Assembly (NCBI RefSeq): GCF_007859315.1
Contig: NZ_VOHA01000006.1
Span: 248,001-312,000, forward strand
Origin: Reyranella sp. CPCC 100927
GTDB taxonomy: Bacteria; Pseudomonadota; Alphaproteobacteria; Reyranellales; Reyranellaceae
DNA length: 64,000 nucleotides
Direction: 5' to 3'
Below are positions 28,083 through 36,919 of this stretch, piece by piece. Within the stretch, counting starts at the first letter, position 1; every line of letters begins with the position of its first letter. The position numbers and the translations under genes are program-made. The notes beneath the pieces are model-generated. The model did not search any database. It saw only the letters and a program-made list of their open reading frames with translations, and had not been told where the DNA came from.

Positions 28083-29066
28083 GTGGTCAGCAATAATTCC
28101 TTCAAGTTCGTGATGCTCCCGCCGCAGACCGACACGACCCGCGGGTGGGCCGAGCGCCTGGCCGCAACGGTACCGGAGGTGCGTGTGGTCGTTGCCGAGG
28201 ACGCGGATGCTGCCGCGCGCGAGATCGTCGACGCGGAGGCCGCATTCGGCTGGCTCGGCAAGGAGCTCCTGTCAAAGGCCACGAAATTGCGCTGGCTGCA
28301 GGCGCCTCAGGCAGCGCCGGCGGTTGGCTACTACTATCCCGAGCTGATCGACCATCCCGTGAGCGTGACGAACTTCCGCGAGATCTTCAACGACCACATC
28401 GGTGCCCATATCCTGGCATTCGTCCTGGCTTTTGCCCGCGGGCTGCATGTGTTCATTCCGCAACAGCTGCGTCGCGAGTGGAAGAAGAGCCCGATGGAGA
28501 CGGGTGATGTCGTGCATTTGCCCGAGGCAACGGCCCTCGTCGTCGGCGTGGGCGGCATCGGTGCCGAGGCTGCGCGACTGCTCGCGGCTTTCGGTGTGAC
28601 CGTACTGGCGACCGATGCACGCCGCGCGGCGGCGCCCGACGGTGTGGCCGAGCTCTATCCGCCGAATGCGCTGGACGACTTGCTGCCACGCGCGGACTTC
28701 GTGATCCTGACGGTGCCGCATACGCCGGCGACCGAAGGTTTCTTCGACCGCGCCCGCTTCCAGCGCATGAAACGGACGGGGTTCTTCATCAATATCGGTC
28801 GTGGCATGACGACCAGACTGGATGACCTGGTCGCGGCGCTGCAGGCCGGTGAGATCGCCGGCGCTGCGCTCGACGTCTACGAGCAGGAGCCGCTGCCGAG
28901 CGATCATCCGCTGTGGGGGCTGCCCAACGTGTTGCTCACGCCGCACATGGCAGGACACGGGCCCTACCTCGACGAGCGTCGGTTCGAGATCATGGCAGAC
29001 AATTGCCGCGCCTTCGCCGCCGGGCACCCACTGCGCAACCAGGTCGACAAGGCATCCTGGTTCTGA
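28083..29066 (+). CDS. D-2-hydroxyacid dehydrogenase family protein
   Basis: A 327-residue NAD(P)-dependent oxidoreductase that interconverts 2-keto acids and D-2-hydroxyacids. I chose the GTG at 28083 because GAGGAGGAAACCACC precedes it and the family's start (NSFKFVMLPP) follows; a longer frame has an unrelated leader. Rossmann motif VVGVGGIGAEAARLLAAFG, catalytic Arg in FFINIGRGM, Glu in DVYEQEPLP and His in LLTPHMAGHG are intact. The NMT1-like gene follows 110 bases downstream on the same strand. Substrate unknown; glyoxylate/hydroxypyruvate reductase-like. Confidence 0.9.
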   Translation: MVSNNSFKFVMLPPQTDTTRGWAERLAATVPEVRVVVAEDADAAAREIVDAEAAFGWLGKELLSKATKLRWLQAPQAAPAVGYYYPELIDHPVSVTNFREIFNDHIGAHILAFVLAFARGLHVFIPQQLRREWKKSPMETGDVVHLPEATALVVGVGGIGAEAARLLAAFGVTVLATDARRAAAPDGVAELYPPNALDDLLPRADFVILTVPHTPATEGFFDRARFQRMKRTGFFINIGRGMTTRLDDLVAALQAGEIAGAALDVYEQEPLPSDHPLWGLPNVLLTPHMAGHGPYLDERRFEIMADNCRAFAAGHPLRNQVDKASWF

Positions 29067-29176
29067 AGGCTAACGGACCCCGGCAACCCTCCCATGCGGA
29101 TGCGGCCGCTTGCGCCGTGCCGGGATCGTTATGTTCAATGGACGATATCGACAGCGTCACGCACGAGGCACCCGCC

Positions 29177-30067
29177 ATGGAGCGCATCAACATCGAGTTC
29201 ACGCTGTTTTCGGCCTTCTACTCGCCGCTCATCTCGGTGATGTCCGGTGGCTTCCTGAAGGCAGAAGGCATCGAGGCCGAGTGGACGGTCTCGCCGCCCG
29301 GCGTTTCCGCGATCAAGGCCCTGGAGGAAGGCCGAGCCCACGTCATCCAGTCGGCGCCAAGCCAGGGCTTCGCGTCCCTGGCCGCGGGTGAGACGCCAAC
29401 GGCGGTCCATTTTGCGCAGATCAATGAGATGGACGGGTTCTTCATCACCGGCCGGACTCCCGATTCGAGCTTTGACTGGAACAGGCTCGAAGGGTCTGAC
29501 GTGATCCTCTTTGGCGGCGGCCAGCCGCTGGCGATGTTCAAATATGCCTGCCACAAGGCAGGCATCGACTTTGGCAAGCTCAGGGTCATCAACGTTGGCG
29601 GCGCCGAGGACATGGACAAGGCGTTTCGAGCCGGCAAAGGCCAGTACGTCCAGCAGCAGGGACCCTTCCCGCAGCAGCTCGAGGCCGATGGGGTTGGCCA
29701 CGTCGTTGCGCAATGCGGCCCCAAGATCGGGCCTGTCGCGTTCTCGAGCCTTGCGGCAAGGCGGGAGTGGCTGCAATCCGATGTCGCCAAGGCGTTCATG
29801 CGCGCCTACACGAAAACGCGGGCCTATATGGTGGCGACGCCGGCGAGCGAGATCGCGAAGGCGCAGAAGCCCTTCTTTCCGTCGATCGATGTCGATGTCC
29901 TGGCTCGGTGCATCGCGAGCTATCAGCAGCTGGGCTGCTGGACGGCGCATGTCGAGATTACGCGGCGGGCGTTCGAGGTGGCGCTCGATGTCTTCGCGCA
30001 CTTCGGCACGCTCAAGGAGCGATACGCCTACGATCAGGTCTGCGCGCCGCCGCCATCCACAAGGTGA
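29177..30067 (+). CDS. NMT1/THI5-like substrate-binding-fold protein without signal peptide
   Basis: A 296-residue protein of the SBP_bac/NMT1 fold (FTLFSAFYSPLISVMSGGFL, AEGIEAEWTVSP, IKALEEGRAHVIQSAPSQGF). The ATG at 29177 follows ACGAGGCACCC; ATG at 29138 is an alternative. Either start gives no signal peptide, unusual for an ABC receptor, and no permease or ATPase lies nearby. It could be a cytoplasmic enzyme or ligand-binding protein, or a receptor fragment. The THI5 cysteine motif CCCFC is absent. It follows the 2-hydroxyacid dehydrogenase gene and may share its transcript. Confidence 0.75.
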   Translation: MERINIEFTLFSAFYSPLISVMSGGFLKAEGIEAEWTVSPPGVSAIKALEEGRAHVIQSAPSQGFASLAAGETPTAVHFAQINEMDGFFITGRTPDSSFDWNRLEGSDVILFGGGQPLAMFKYACHKAGIDFGKLRVINVGGAEDMDKAFRAGKGQYVQQQGPFPQQLEADGVGHVVAQCGPKIGPVAFSSLAARREWLQSDVAKAFMRAYTKTRAYMVATPASEIAKAQKPFFPSIDVDVLARCIASYQQLGCWTAHVEITRRAFEVALDVFAHFGTLKERYAYDQVCAPPPSTR

Positions 30068-30212
30068 GGTGCATGGAACCCTTCTCGGCGCCCATCTGCC
30101 GTTGAAGTCGGGGAGCCGTGCAGAGTTTGCCCGGCCCTTTGTCCGCCAGACAAACAAATCAGCTCTACAGCCCCGTGGACAAACCACTCAAACGCTTTGG
30201 TCGTTGAGTCCG

Positions 30213-30497
30213 TTACAGACTCCGTTTCTTCCACCACTCCGACGTCTGCATTTCCTCAGGTACTCTTTTATCCCACAGAGCCTCAAGTGGCTCCTCTATA
30301 CCCATTGAATCGGCTAGGTCGAACCATTCGGCTCGTAGCGGTGGTGGTAGTTTAGTACCACACCACGGACAATACTCGATTGTCTGAAGTGAATCAGACG
30401 TCGTTGCAATGTAGTAGGTACGAAACACATCGCTGAAGCTGACTCTAATTCTGCCCTCCCGAAGGAAGAGTTCCATTATTGAACAGCAGTGCGTCAC
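30213..30497 (-). CDS. DUF6980-like small zinc-ribbon protein, immunity-type
   Basis: A 94-residue protein starting at a GTG (30497) so that MTHCC is the N-terminus; this Cys pair plus the ribbon YCPWCGTKLPPPLRAEW (about residues 42-58) and the WW near the C-terminus (TSEWWKKR) match DUF6980 proteins, which often sit among polymorphic-toxin immunity genes. Base composition is clearly less GC-rich than flanking genes and codon use differs, pointing to recent transfer. It lies 79 bases downstream of the Imm53-like gene on the same strand. Function is not established; immunity is inferred from family company. Confidence 0.7.
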   Translation of the reverse strand: MTHCCSIMELFLREGRIRVSFSDVFRTYYIATTSDSLQTIEYCPWCGTKLPPPLRAEWFDLADSMGIEEPLEALWDKRVPEEMQTSEWWKKRSL

Positions 30498-30576
30498 TTC
30501 ATCGGTCCTTCAATGTACGACCCCGCACAGCATCCTTGGTCTGTGCTCTGGCGAGGGGCTCCCGCGAACGGAGACG

Positions 30577-30915
30577 CTATGGCTCAAGCCCCGTTACTTT
30601 ATTCGCTTCTGCCCAATCGAGAAAAATTCCGATCACAGTGCTTAGATGATTTGGTCCGCATGCGGCATCGAATAGTGCAGGGCTAGATTTGCGCTTGCAC
30701 TGAAACCAATCATCCACGTGCTCACCATTGAAGACAACAGAGTCAAATTCAGTTTCGTACAAATAAGTATCAGTCAGCTCGACAGTAAGGCACCAGCCTG
30801 GATTATCCAGCGTGTCTATTGTTATTCCATACGTGTGCTCCCAGTCACCATTACACTGAGCATGGTACCAGGCCTGTAATTTCAGGAGAGTGTCGGAAGG
30901 AGGAGAACGGGTCAT
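30577..30915 (-). CDS. Immunity protein Imm53-like
   Basis: A 112-residue protein. The N-terminal half LLKLQAWYHAQCNGDWEHTY and GITIDTLDNPGWCLTVEL is the characteristic Imm53 pattern, followed by DDWFQCKR and the GPNHLSTVIGIFLDWAE C-terminus. Imm53 proteins protect cells from toxins of neighbouring bacteria in polymorphic-toxin systems. ATG at 30915 follows CGAGG. No toxin gene, Rhs/YD repeats or secretion system is in the window, so it is an orphan immunity gene. Its GC content is markedly lower than the surroundings, and it forms a pair with the DUF6980-like gene. Confidence 0.85.
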   Translation of the reverse strand: MTRSPPSDTLLKLQAWYHAQCNGDWEHTYGITIDTLDNPGWCLTVELTDTYLYETEFDSVVFNGEHVDDWFQCKRKSSPALFDAACGPNHLSTVIGIFLDWAEANKVTGLEP

Positions 30916-31094
30916 GGCAGCCTCGATGACAGCGAGGATAGGTTTCGTAATCTAAGACGCCGGTCCTGTCGCTTCGCCCCCGCATGGCAGGCGCACGCGC
31001 GATCGACATGCGCTGACGCCTGCGCTGGAGAACGCATTCGCGATGCGTGGCGCCGTCGCCCTTGCGTGAACCCAGATCTCCCACGCATTGCGCC

Positions 31095-31724
31095 TCAGCG
31101 TGACGGCACTGCTTCGGCAACCTTGGCTGCCGATCGCTTCTGCTCGACGCCGGCGATTGCCTTGTCCCGCGTTTCCTCAATCCGCTGAATGTCGAGTTGG
31201 CACATTTCGCGCTGACTGCTGCTGCAACGGTCCTGAATCGTCTTGATCTCCTTGGCCGAGGTCTCCCTGATGCGATTGGCGAGCTTGGTGAAGTGCTCGT
31301 CCCGAAAAGCGGCAGTCGGGAAGGAGGCTGGCGTCATGATGACCAGCACACTGTCGGGGTAGTCGTTGTTGGCGCCGGAGGCCGCGTCGACGGCGACACC
31401 AAGCAGGCCGCCCAACAGGATGATGTTGCCGATCGTGGCACCCCGCAGCTTTGAATCGACGATCTCGGCCGTCTGATCATAGCCGGCACGCGTGCAGGTC
31501 ACCTGCAGCGCTTCCTTGCGCCGCTTGACCGTCAGCTTGCCGGGCGTCGACGCCACCGACCCGATGGCCCCCTCGGTGCCGCGTGCGACGGTGCACGCCG
31601 CTCCCGGCGGATCGGTCTCGACCACGATGTCCTGACTGGTACCGCCGGCCACGGTGGCGCAGGATGCCAGCAGCACAGACAGCGTCGCCACGGCACCCAT
31701 GGTCCACAAGCGCTTATCGAACAT
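31095..31724 (-). CDS. Hypothetical lipoprotein
   Basis: A 209-residue protein. I chose ATG 31724, which follows AGGGGAGATTC and begins a lipoprotein signal (MFDKRLWTMGAVATLSVL, then LASC); longer frames lack one. The mature part resembles PEGA-like surface modules: VVETDPPGAACTVARGTEGA, then VKRRKEALQVTCTRAGYDQ. A hydrophobic Gly-rich segment follows (GNIILLGGLLGVAVDAASGA) and the C-terminal 60 residues are a charged helix with Cys residues. Specific role unknown. Translational start is clear, function is not. Confidence 0.75.
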   Translation of the reverse strand: MFDKRLWTMGAVATLSVLLASCATVAGGTSQDIVVETDPPGAACTVARGTEGAIGSVASTPGKLTVKRRKEALQVTCTRAGYDQTAEIVDSKLRGATIGNIILLGGLLGVAVDAASGANNDYPDSVLVIMTPASFPTAAFRDEHFTKLANRIRETSAKEIKTIQDRCSSSQREMCQLDIQRIEETRDKAIAGVEQKRSAAKVAEAVPSR

Positions 31725-31994
31725 GTAACGAATCTCCCCTAGCCCTTCTTTGCCGATCGTCATTGTCGCGGAGCTCGATCTCGAGGTGGTGATCGCGGAA
31801 CCGCAGTCCACGCGCGTTTCAAGTGGAGCTCGGCATTTTCGGAGGACGTCCGGCGGGGATGTCTGCGGGCTGAGCCCGGAGCGCCACCGCGCGGCGCAGG
31901 CGCAGGTTCGCTGGCGGCACATGGCGTCGTTTCGCTGCGACGCGGCATCACGTCCGCGGTCATCGCATAGCCGGCCGTCGCGGGTTCCCGCCCC

Positions 31995-32555
31995 TTACTT
32001 TGGTGCCGGCTTGGCGACTTCGGCCACCGATTTGGCAAAGCCCGCCTCGACGTCCTCCACGCGCGTGCTGGCGCCATAGATGCCGCCGAAGGCGAACTGC
32101 TTGGAGACGCGGTACTGCCCGATCGTCTGTCCCGTGGCGTCGTCGAACAGGAACACGTCGGCGCCGATCTTGATCTGCCCAAGCCCGATCAGCATGGCGC
32201 GCGCGAACGCATTGCCCTTGTCGTACTCGGTAAAGACCAGCTTGATGCTGGTCGTGCCCGGCGGCGACGTCGCGGCCGTGCTGGCCAGCGTAACGCCCGA
32301 CGTCGGCGGCTGAACGAAAGTCGTCGTCTTCGACAGCTCCAATTTGATCTGCTGCATCAGGCGGTCGATCTCGTAGGGCAGCAGCTCGACGCCGGCCTGC
32401 GCCTCGCCCGTGACGTTGGAAATCCTGAGCGATGCCTGCTGCTCGGGCGTGAGCGCCTGCACCGCCACCGGCTTGGCGACGTCCCCTGCACAGGCCGCCA
32501 GCAACAACCAGGCGCACAGCGAGACAGCCCGCAAAGACATGCGAGTAAATGACAC
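31995..32555 (-). CDS. DUF4410-like lipoprotein
   Basis: A 186-residue putative outer-membrane lipoprotein. The GTG at 32555 follows GGAAGGAATCACC; an ATG five codons later is an alternative. The signal ends in LLLAACAG with lipobox Cys. The mature domain includes SIKLVFTEYDKGNAFARAML, IGLGQIKIGADVFLFDDATG, and TIGQYRVSKQFAFGGIYGAS, which matches DUF4410-type proteins. It lies 270 bases upstream of the other lipoprotein gene on the same strand. Function unknown. Confidence 0.78.
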   Translation of the reverse strand: MSFTRMSLRAVSLCAWLLLAACAGDVAKPVAVQALTPEQQASLRISNVTGEAQAGVELLPYEIDRLMQQIKLELSKTTTFVQPPTSGVTLASTAATSPPGTTSIKLVFTEYDKGNAFARAMLIGLGQIKIGADVFLFDDATGQTIGQYRVSKQFAFGGIYGASTRVEDVEAGFAKSVAEVAKPAPK

Positions 32556-32946
32556 GGTGATTCCTTCCGGAGATTTTGCCCCAATTCCTATGCGACGACC
32601 TTTGCCGGCCGTGAGTTTCTCAGCGGCGCGCAGCAGCCCCTTTGCTTTGTGGCAGATCGCTGGACATCCGACATTATGGCTTGTCCATCAGCCTGCAACC
32701 ATGCGAGGAGTATTCAAGCATTGTTGCAAACCATATAGCACGTGAAAAATGAGTCAAAATCTCGCGCCATTGTCCGGCACCGGGTGACGTCCACGCTTCG
32801 CCTATCGATGGACTATTCCGGCGTTTGGCGCGCCGGCGTGGATGCCGGTGTCTGCCAATGCCCATCAGGCCGGCCAGGGCGGGCGTTTGCCGCCACGTAT
32901 CGCTGCGAACAGGACGGTATTGATTATGTCGGCCGCGACGCCGACC
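32556..32946. other. Intergenic region with no recognised gene
   Basis: This 391-base gap separates the lipoprotein gene and the end of the demethylating oxidoreductase gene. A moderately AT-rich patch around 32690-32760 could hold the lipoprotein promoter on the minus strand. Short frames here have no ribosome site and atypical composition; I see no tRNA, repeat or terminator with confidence. Confidence 0.5.
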
Positions 32947-35415
32947 TCAGGATCTGACCTTCTTGCCGGCCGGATCATACAGCGGCTCGAGGTGAATCCG
33001 CACCGGCGTCCGTTCCATGGCGACAACCAGCTCATAGTCGCCGCTGGCCAGAAAATCGTCGCTGACGCCGCCGGCGTTGCGCACATAGCCGTAGCCGATC
33101 GGCGTGCCCAGCGTATAGCCGTAGCCGCCGCTGGTGAGATAGCCGACCGGCTCGCCGTTGCGCAGGATCGTCTCGCGACCGACCAGGACAACGTCCGGAT
33201 CGGCCGTGGTGAAGGCGGCGAAACGCTTGGGCAGCGGCGCGTCCTTGATCTTCTCGAGCGCCTGGCGGCCGATGAAATCGGTATTCTTCTTGAGCTTCAC
33301 CGCCCAGCCGAGGCCGGCCTCGAACGGCGTGTCGTTGGGCGTGATGTCGGCACCCCAGGCGCGATAGCCTTTTTCGAGACGAAGCGAGTCCAGGGCGCGA
33401 TAGCCGATGGGGCGGATGCCATGCGGGCGGCCGGCCGCCATCAGCGCATCGAAGACCTTGCCGGTCGCGTCGATCGGCACATGCAATTCCCAGCCGAGTT
33501 CGCCGACATAGGTGACCCGCAAAGCTCGAACCGTGTGGCCCGCGACCGCGATCTCGCGCACATGACCGAAGGGAAGCGAACCGTTCGACACATCGGCATC
33601 GGTCACCGCCGCCAGCACGTCCCGCGCGCTGGGCCCCATCAGCGACAGCGTGCCGAACGCTTCGGTGACGTCCGTCAGGCGCGCGTCGAGGCCGTCGCCG
33701 ATATGGTCGCGGATCCAGCCGAAATCATGCGTGCGGAAGCCGGTACCGGTGACGATGTAGAATCTGTCCGCCGCCAGCCGTGCCACGGTGAGATCCGCCT
33801 CGATGCCGCCGCGCGTGTTGAGCAGCTGGGTATAGGTCAGCCGCCCGGCCGGCTTGGCGATATCGTTGGCGCAGATCCAATCGAGCGCCTTGAGCGCGTC
33901 GGGGCCGACGAACTCGTACTTGGCGAACGAAGACTGGTCGAAGATGCCCACGGCCTCGCGCACATGCCGGTGTTCCGCGCCGACCGCGTCGAACCAGTTC
34001 TGTCGGCCCATCGAATAGACATCGACCGGACTGGCGCCCGGCGGCGCGAACCAGTTCGGACGCTCCCAGCCGAGCTTGGACCCGAACACGGCATTGTGCG
34101 CCTTCAGCCGCTCGTACAGCGGCGAGACGATGCGCGGCCGCCCGGAGGTGTATTCCTCGTGCGGAAAGCCGATCGTGTAGTGCTTGCCGTACGCTTCAAG
34201 CGTGCGTTCGCACACCCATCGGCGGTCGCGGTGCAGGTCGGAGAAGCGACGCAGATCGACACCCCACAGGTCCAGGGGTGCCTCGCCGTCGATGACCCAC
34301 TGCGCCAGCGCCCAGCCGGCGCCGCCGCCTGAGGCGATGCCGAAGGCGTTGAAGCCGGCGCCGACGAACATGTTGGCGCATTCCGGCGCCGTGCCGAGGA
34401 TGAAGTTGCCGTCGGGCGTGAAACTCTCCGACCCGTTGATCATCTGCTTGACGCCGGCATCCGCCAGCGCCGGCACCCGCGCGATGGCCTGCACCATATG
34501 CTGCTCGAAATGGTCGAAATCATCGTCGAACAGCCGAAACGCCCAATCGTCAGGCACGTCGCCATCCGGCATATCGCTGCCGGGCGCATCGGGAATCCAG
34601 GCCTGCGGATTCGGCTCGTAGCCGCCCATCACCAGCCCGCCGACCTCCTCCTTGAAGTAGGTGCGACGGTCGGGATCGCGGATCGTGGGGGCGTCAGTGG
34701 CGAGTCCGGCGAGCTTTTCGGTGATGATGTACTGGTGCTTCACGGGCTGCAGCGGCACGGTGACGCCGGCCAGTGCGCCGACCTGGCGTGCCCACTGTCC
34801 GGCACAGTTGACCACTTTCTCGCACACGATCGGACCCTGGCTCGTCTTCACGGCGGTGATGCGGCCGTCCTTCATCGCGAAGCCGGTGACGCGAACGTCC
34901 TCGTAGAGCTTGGCGCCGTGCATCCGCGCGCCCCGGGCGAGCGACTGCGTGATGTCGGACGGGCTTGCCTGGCCATCGGTCGGCAGCCAGCTGGCGCCGA
35001 CGAGGTCGGCGGTTTCCATCAGCGGCCACAGCTTCTTGACCTCGTCCGGCGAGATCAGATGCATGTCCATGCCAAAGCTTTTCGCCGTCGTCGCCAGCCG
35101 CTTGAACTCGGTCCAGCGGTCCGGGTTGGTGGCGAGCCGCAGGCAGCCGGTCATCTTCCAGCCGGTCGCAAGCCCGGTCTCGGCTTCCAATGTCTTGTAG
35201 AGCTCGACCGAGTATTTCAGGACGCGCGTGATCGAGGCCGACGCGCGCAATTGGCCGACCAGGCCCGCTGCATGCCATGTCGACCCGGAGGTCAGCTTGC
35301 CTTGCTCCAGCAGCACGACATCGGCCTCGTGGTCGCGCGCCAGGTGGTAGGCCGTCGAACAGCCGATGATGCCGCCGCCGATGACGACGATCCGGGCATG
35401 CGTGGGCAGGGTCAT
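32947..35415 (-). CDS. FAD-dependent oxidoreductase fused to GcvT domain (dimethylglycine/sarcosine dehydrogenase-like)
   Basis: An 822-residue fusion. Residues about 8-380 are a DAO-type FAD domain beginning IVVIGGGIIGCSTAYHLA; STWHAAGL (about residue 47) carries the His that binds FAD covalently in DMGDH and sarcosine dehydrogenase. The C-terminal half (from about residue 430) is a folate-binding GcvT/aminomethyltransferase domain with GILDQSSF-like GIFDQSSFAKYEF, TYTQLLNTRGGIEADLT, VTYVGELGWELHVP and DSLRLEKGYRAWGADI. It oxidatively demethylates N-methyl amines and passes the one-carbon unit to tetrahydrofolate. ATG at 35415 overlaps the kinase stop by four bases. Confidence 0.94.
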   Translation of the reverse strand: MTLPTHARIVVIGGGIIGCSTAYHLARDHEADVVLLEQGKLTSGSTWHAAGLVGQLRASASITRVLKYSVELYKTLEAETGLATGWKMTGCLRLATNPDRWTEFKRLATTAKSFGMDMHLISPDEVKKLWPLMETADLVGASWLPTDGQASPSDITQSLARGARMHGAKLYEDVRVTGFAMKDGRITAVKTSQGPIVCEKVVNCAGQWARQVGALAGVTVPLQPVKHQYIITEKLAGLATDAPTIRDPDRRTYFKEEVGGLVMGGYEPNPQAWIPDAPGSDMPDGDVPDDWAFRLFDDDFDHFEQHMVQAIARVPALADAGVKQMINGSESFTPDGNFILGTAPECANMFVGAGFNAFGIASGGGAGWALAQWVIDGEAPLDLWGVDLRRFSDLHRDRRWVCERTLEAYGKHYTIGFPHEEYTSGRPRIVSPLYERLKAHNAVFGSKLGWERPNWFAPPGASPVDVYSMGRQNWFDAVGAEHRHVREAVGIFDQSSFAKYEFVGPDALKALDWICANDIAKPAGRLTYTQLLNTRGGIEADLTVARLAADRFYIVTGTGFRTHDFGWIRDHIGDGLDARLTDVTEAFGTLSLMGPSARDVLAAVTDADVSNGSLPFGHVREIAVAGHTVRALRVTYVGELGWELHVPIDATGKVFDALMAAGRPHGIRPIGYRALDSLRLEKGYRAWGADITPNDTPFEAGLGWAVKLKKNTDFIGRQALEKIKDAPLPKRFAAFTTADPDVVLVGRETILRNGEPVGYLTSGGYGYTLGTPIGYGYVRNAGGVSDDFLASGDYELVVAMERTPVRIHLEPLYDPAGKKVRS

Positions 35416-36302
35416 GGGCGTGTCGTTCCATATCGTGTTCTGTAGTCTTCCAGCGCGGCGTCGAGCCGCGCGAGGTTCTCGTCGGTATAGGCGACGTAGT
35501 CGACGCCGGGCGCATGGAGATGGAGTTCCGACACCATGCTCCACATCGCCTCACGCAGCAGCGAGGCGCATTGCATCGCCAGGTGGGAGCGGCGAACGTC
35601 CGGCCCGGGTTGTTCGCCGAAATAGGTCGCCAGCAGGACGTCAGAGTCCGCCGCGGTCATCCCGGCATTCGACGCGATGCCAGCGAGGTCGAACATCGCG
35701 GTCGAGAACCCGGCATATTCGAAATCGATGAGCCACAGCCGCGTGCCATCATCGAGGAAATTGGCCGGCAACAGATCGTTGTGGCCGAAGATGATCGGCA
35801 GCGGCGATTGTACCGCCTCGAGTTCGTCGGCCAGTGCCAGGTAGCCGGGCAGGGCGGCCATCATCCGGCTGTTGCCGGCAGCGAGCGTGCGCGCGTAGTC
35901 GCGGATGACATGGAATGCCCAGAACATGAAGCCGGCGCCGGACACATGCCGCGGCATTTCCGTGTGGAAGCGCCGCACCAGCGCCGCGATACGGCCCTGG
36001 TCGGAGCGCACATCGGCGGCATTGCAGGTCCTGGCCGAGAGATAGGCGCTCACCATGACCCCGGGCTGCGCGTATCGTACCGCCGGTGCAAAACCGGCCG
36101 CATGCGCCGCCGTCGCCACCATGATCTCGCGTTCGCGCACGACATGATGAAAGGGAAAGTCGCGGCCGAAGCGCACGACATGCTGGCCGCCGGCGTCGGT
36201 GACCACCCAGTTCTCGTTGGAGAGCCCGCCCTGCAGCGGCGCGATCTCGATGCGGCCGTTCCAGCAGGGCAGCGCCCGAATGCGGTCATCGACGGAGGTC
36301 AT
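35412..36302 (-). CDS. Choline/ethanolamine kinase-like phosphotransferase (APH family)
   Basis: A 296-residue kinase-fold enzyme. ATG at 36302 follows GGAGGGATTCC; longer frames lack a ribosome site. Catalytic loop FGHNDLLPANFL (about residues 192-203) and metal site LIDFEYAG follow the choline-kinase/APH pattern, and NENWVVTDAGGQHVVRFG holds the ATP-binding Lys-equivalent region. It is translationally coupled to the FAD-GcvT gene by an ATGA overlap, so it probably phosphorylates a choline- or amine-like substrate in the same pathway. Exact substrate is inferred from this coupling. Confidence 0.9.
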   Translation of the reverse strand: MTSVDDRIRALPCWNGRIEIAPLQGGLSNENWVVTDAGGQHVVRFGRDFPFHHVVREREIMVATAAHAAGFAPAVRYAQPGVMVSAYLSARTCNAADVRSDQGRIAALVRRFHTEMPRHVSGAGFMFWAFHVIRDYARTLAAGNSRMMAALPGYLALADELEAVQSPLPIIFGHNDLLPANFLDDGTRLWLIDFEYAGFSTAMFDLAGIASNAGMTAADSDVLLATYFGEQPGPDVRRSHLAMQCASLLREAMWSMVSELHLHAPGVDYVAYTDENLARLDAALEDYRTRYGTTRP

Positions 36303-36919
36303 CGGAATCCCTCCCTCTATGGCGGTGGCAGCTTGAGCGGGATCCTGGCAAGCAATGGCATGCGTGCTCGGCTCTGGAGTACCGTCGTAGACGCCCATGT
36401 AGCGCCGATGCGCGCGCCACGCCGCACCCGTCACGCGCAGGAAACCGTCTCATCGCGATGCTGTGGCCTTTTATGTGTTTTGTCCATATTTGTGGCGATC
36501 GAAGCAATGGGAAGCACCGCGAGGGCGAGAACGGGGTGAACCTTCATCGCGTCGTGTCTACACCGAGCGGCGGCTGAGCACGCCGTAGGCTTGCGTCGCG
36601 CGTGCAGGAATCTGTCGGTCGGCAGACGACAGGGCGACGCATTTGCGGCGATCTGTGCTCGCTAGTGCCTACAGGTTGCTGATACAGCTGTCATCCCGAG
36701 CGTAGCGAGGGATCTTTTGAAAGTGACGCACAGGTGCGCCTGTATCGGAAGATCCCTCTCCTGAGCCTGCCGAAGGGGCGCTCGGGATGACGATCCTGAG
36801 TCACGCTCCAGCGATATCGGTACTGGCGGCGCTGGCGAAATAGGAACGGCGGATCGTATTCGTCATGTTCATCCAGCGTGGCGCGCCATGTCACAATCGA
36901 AGATTCGAACGGTCCTCGC
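36303..36919. other. Intergenic region carrying one palindromic repeat
   Basis: This 617-base gap contains no convincing gene; frames on both strands are short and lack ribosome sites. A dispersed GTCATCCC palindrome occupies 36690-36791 and is listed separately. The kinase promoter must lie near 36310-36450. Confidence 0.5.
36690..36791. repeat. GTCATCCCGAGCG palindromic element, copy 1
   Basis: GTCATCCCGAGCG at 36690 and CGCTCGGGATGAC ending at 36791 are exact inverse complements, with GAGGGATCTT and AAGATCCCTC forming the next paired block inside. A related degenerate copy is at 42914-42998. This type of dispersed palindrome is widespread in alphaproteobacteria. The right half includes CTGAGCCTGCCGAAGGGG, which reappears with two changes at 41209-41226. 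Confidence 0.85.

Noticed and set aside
30034..30237. A 67-codon minus-strand frame after the DUF6980-like gene
   Set aside because: It overlaps two better-supported genes and has no recognisable features.
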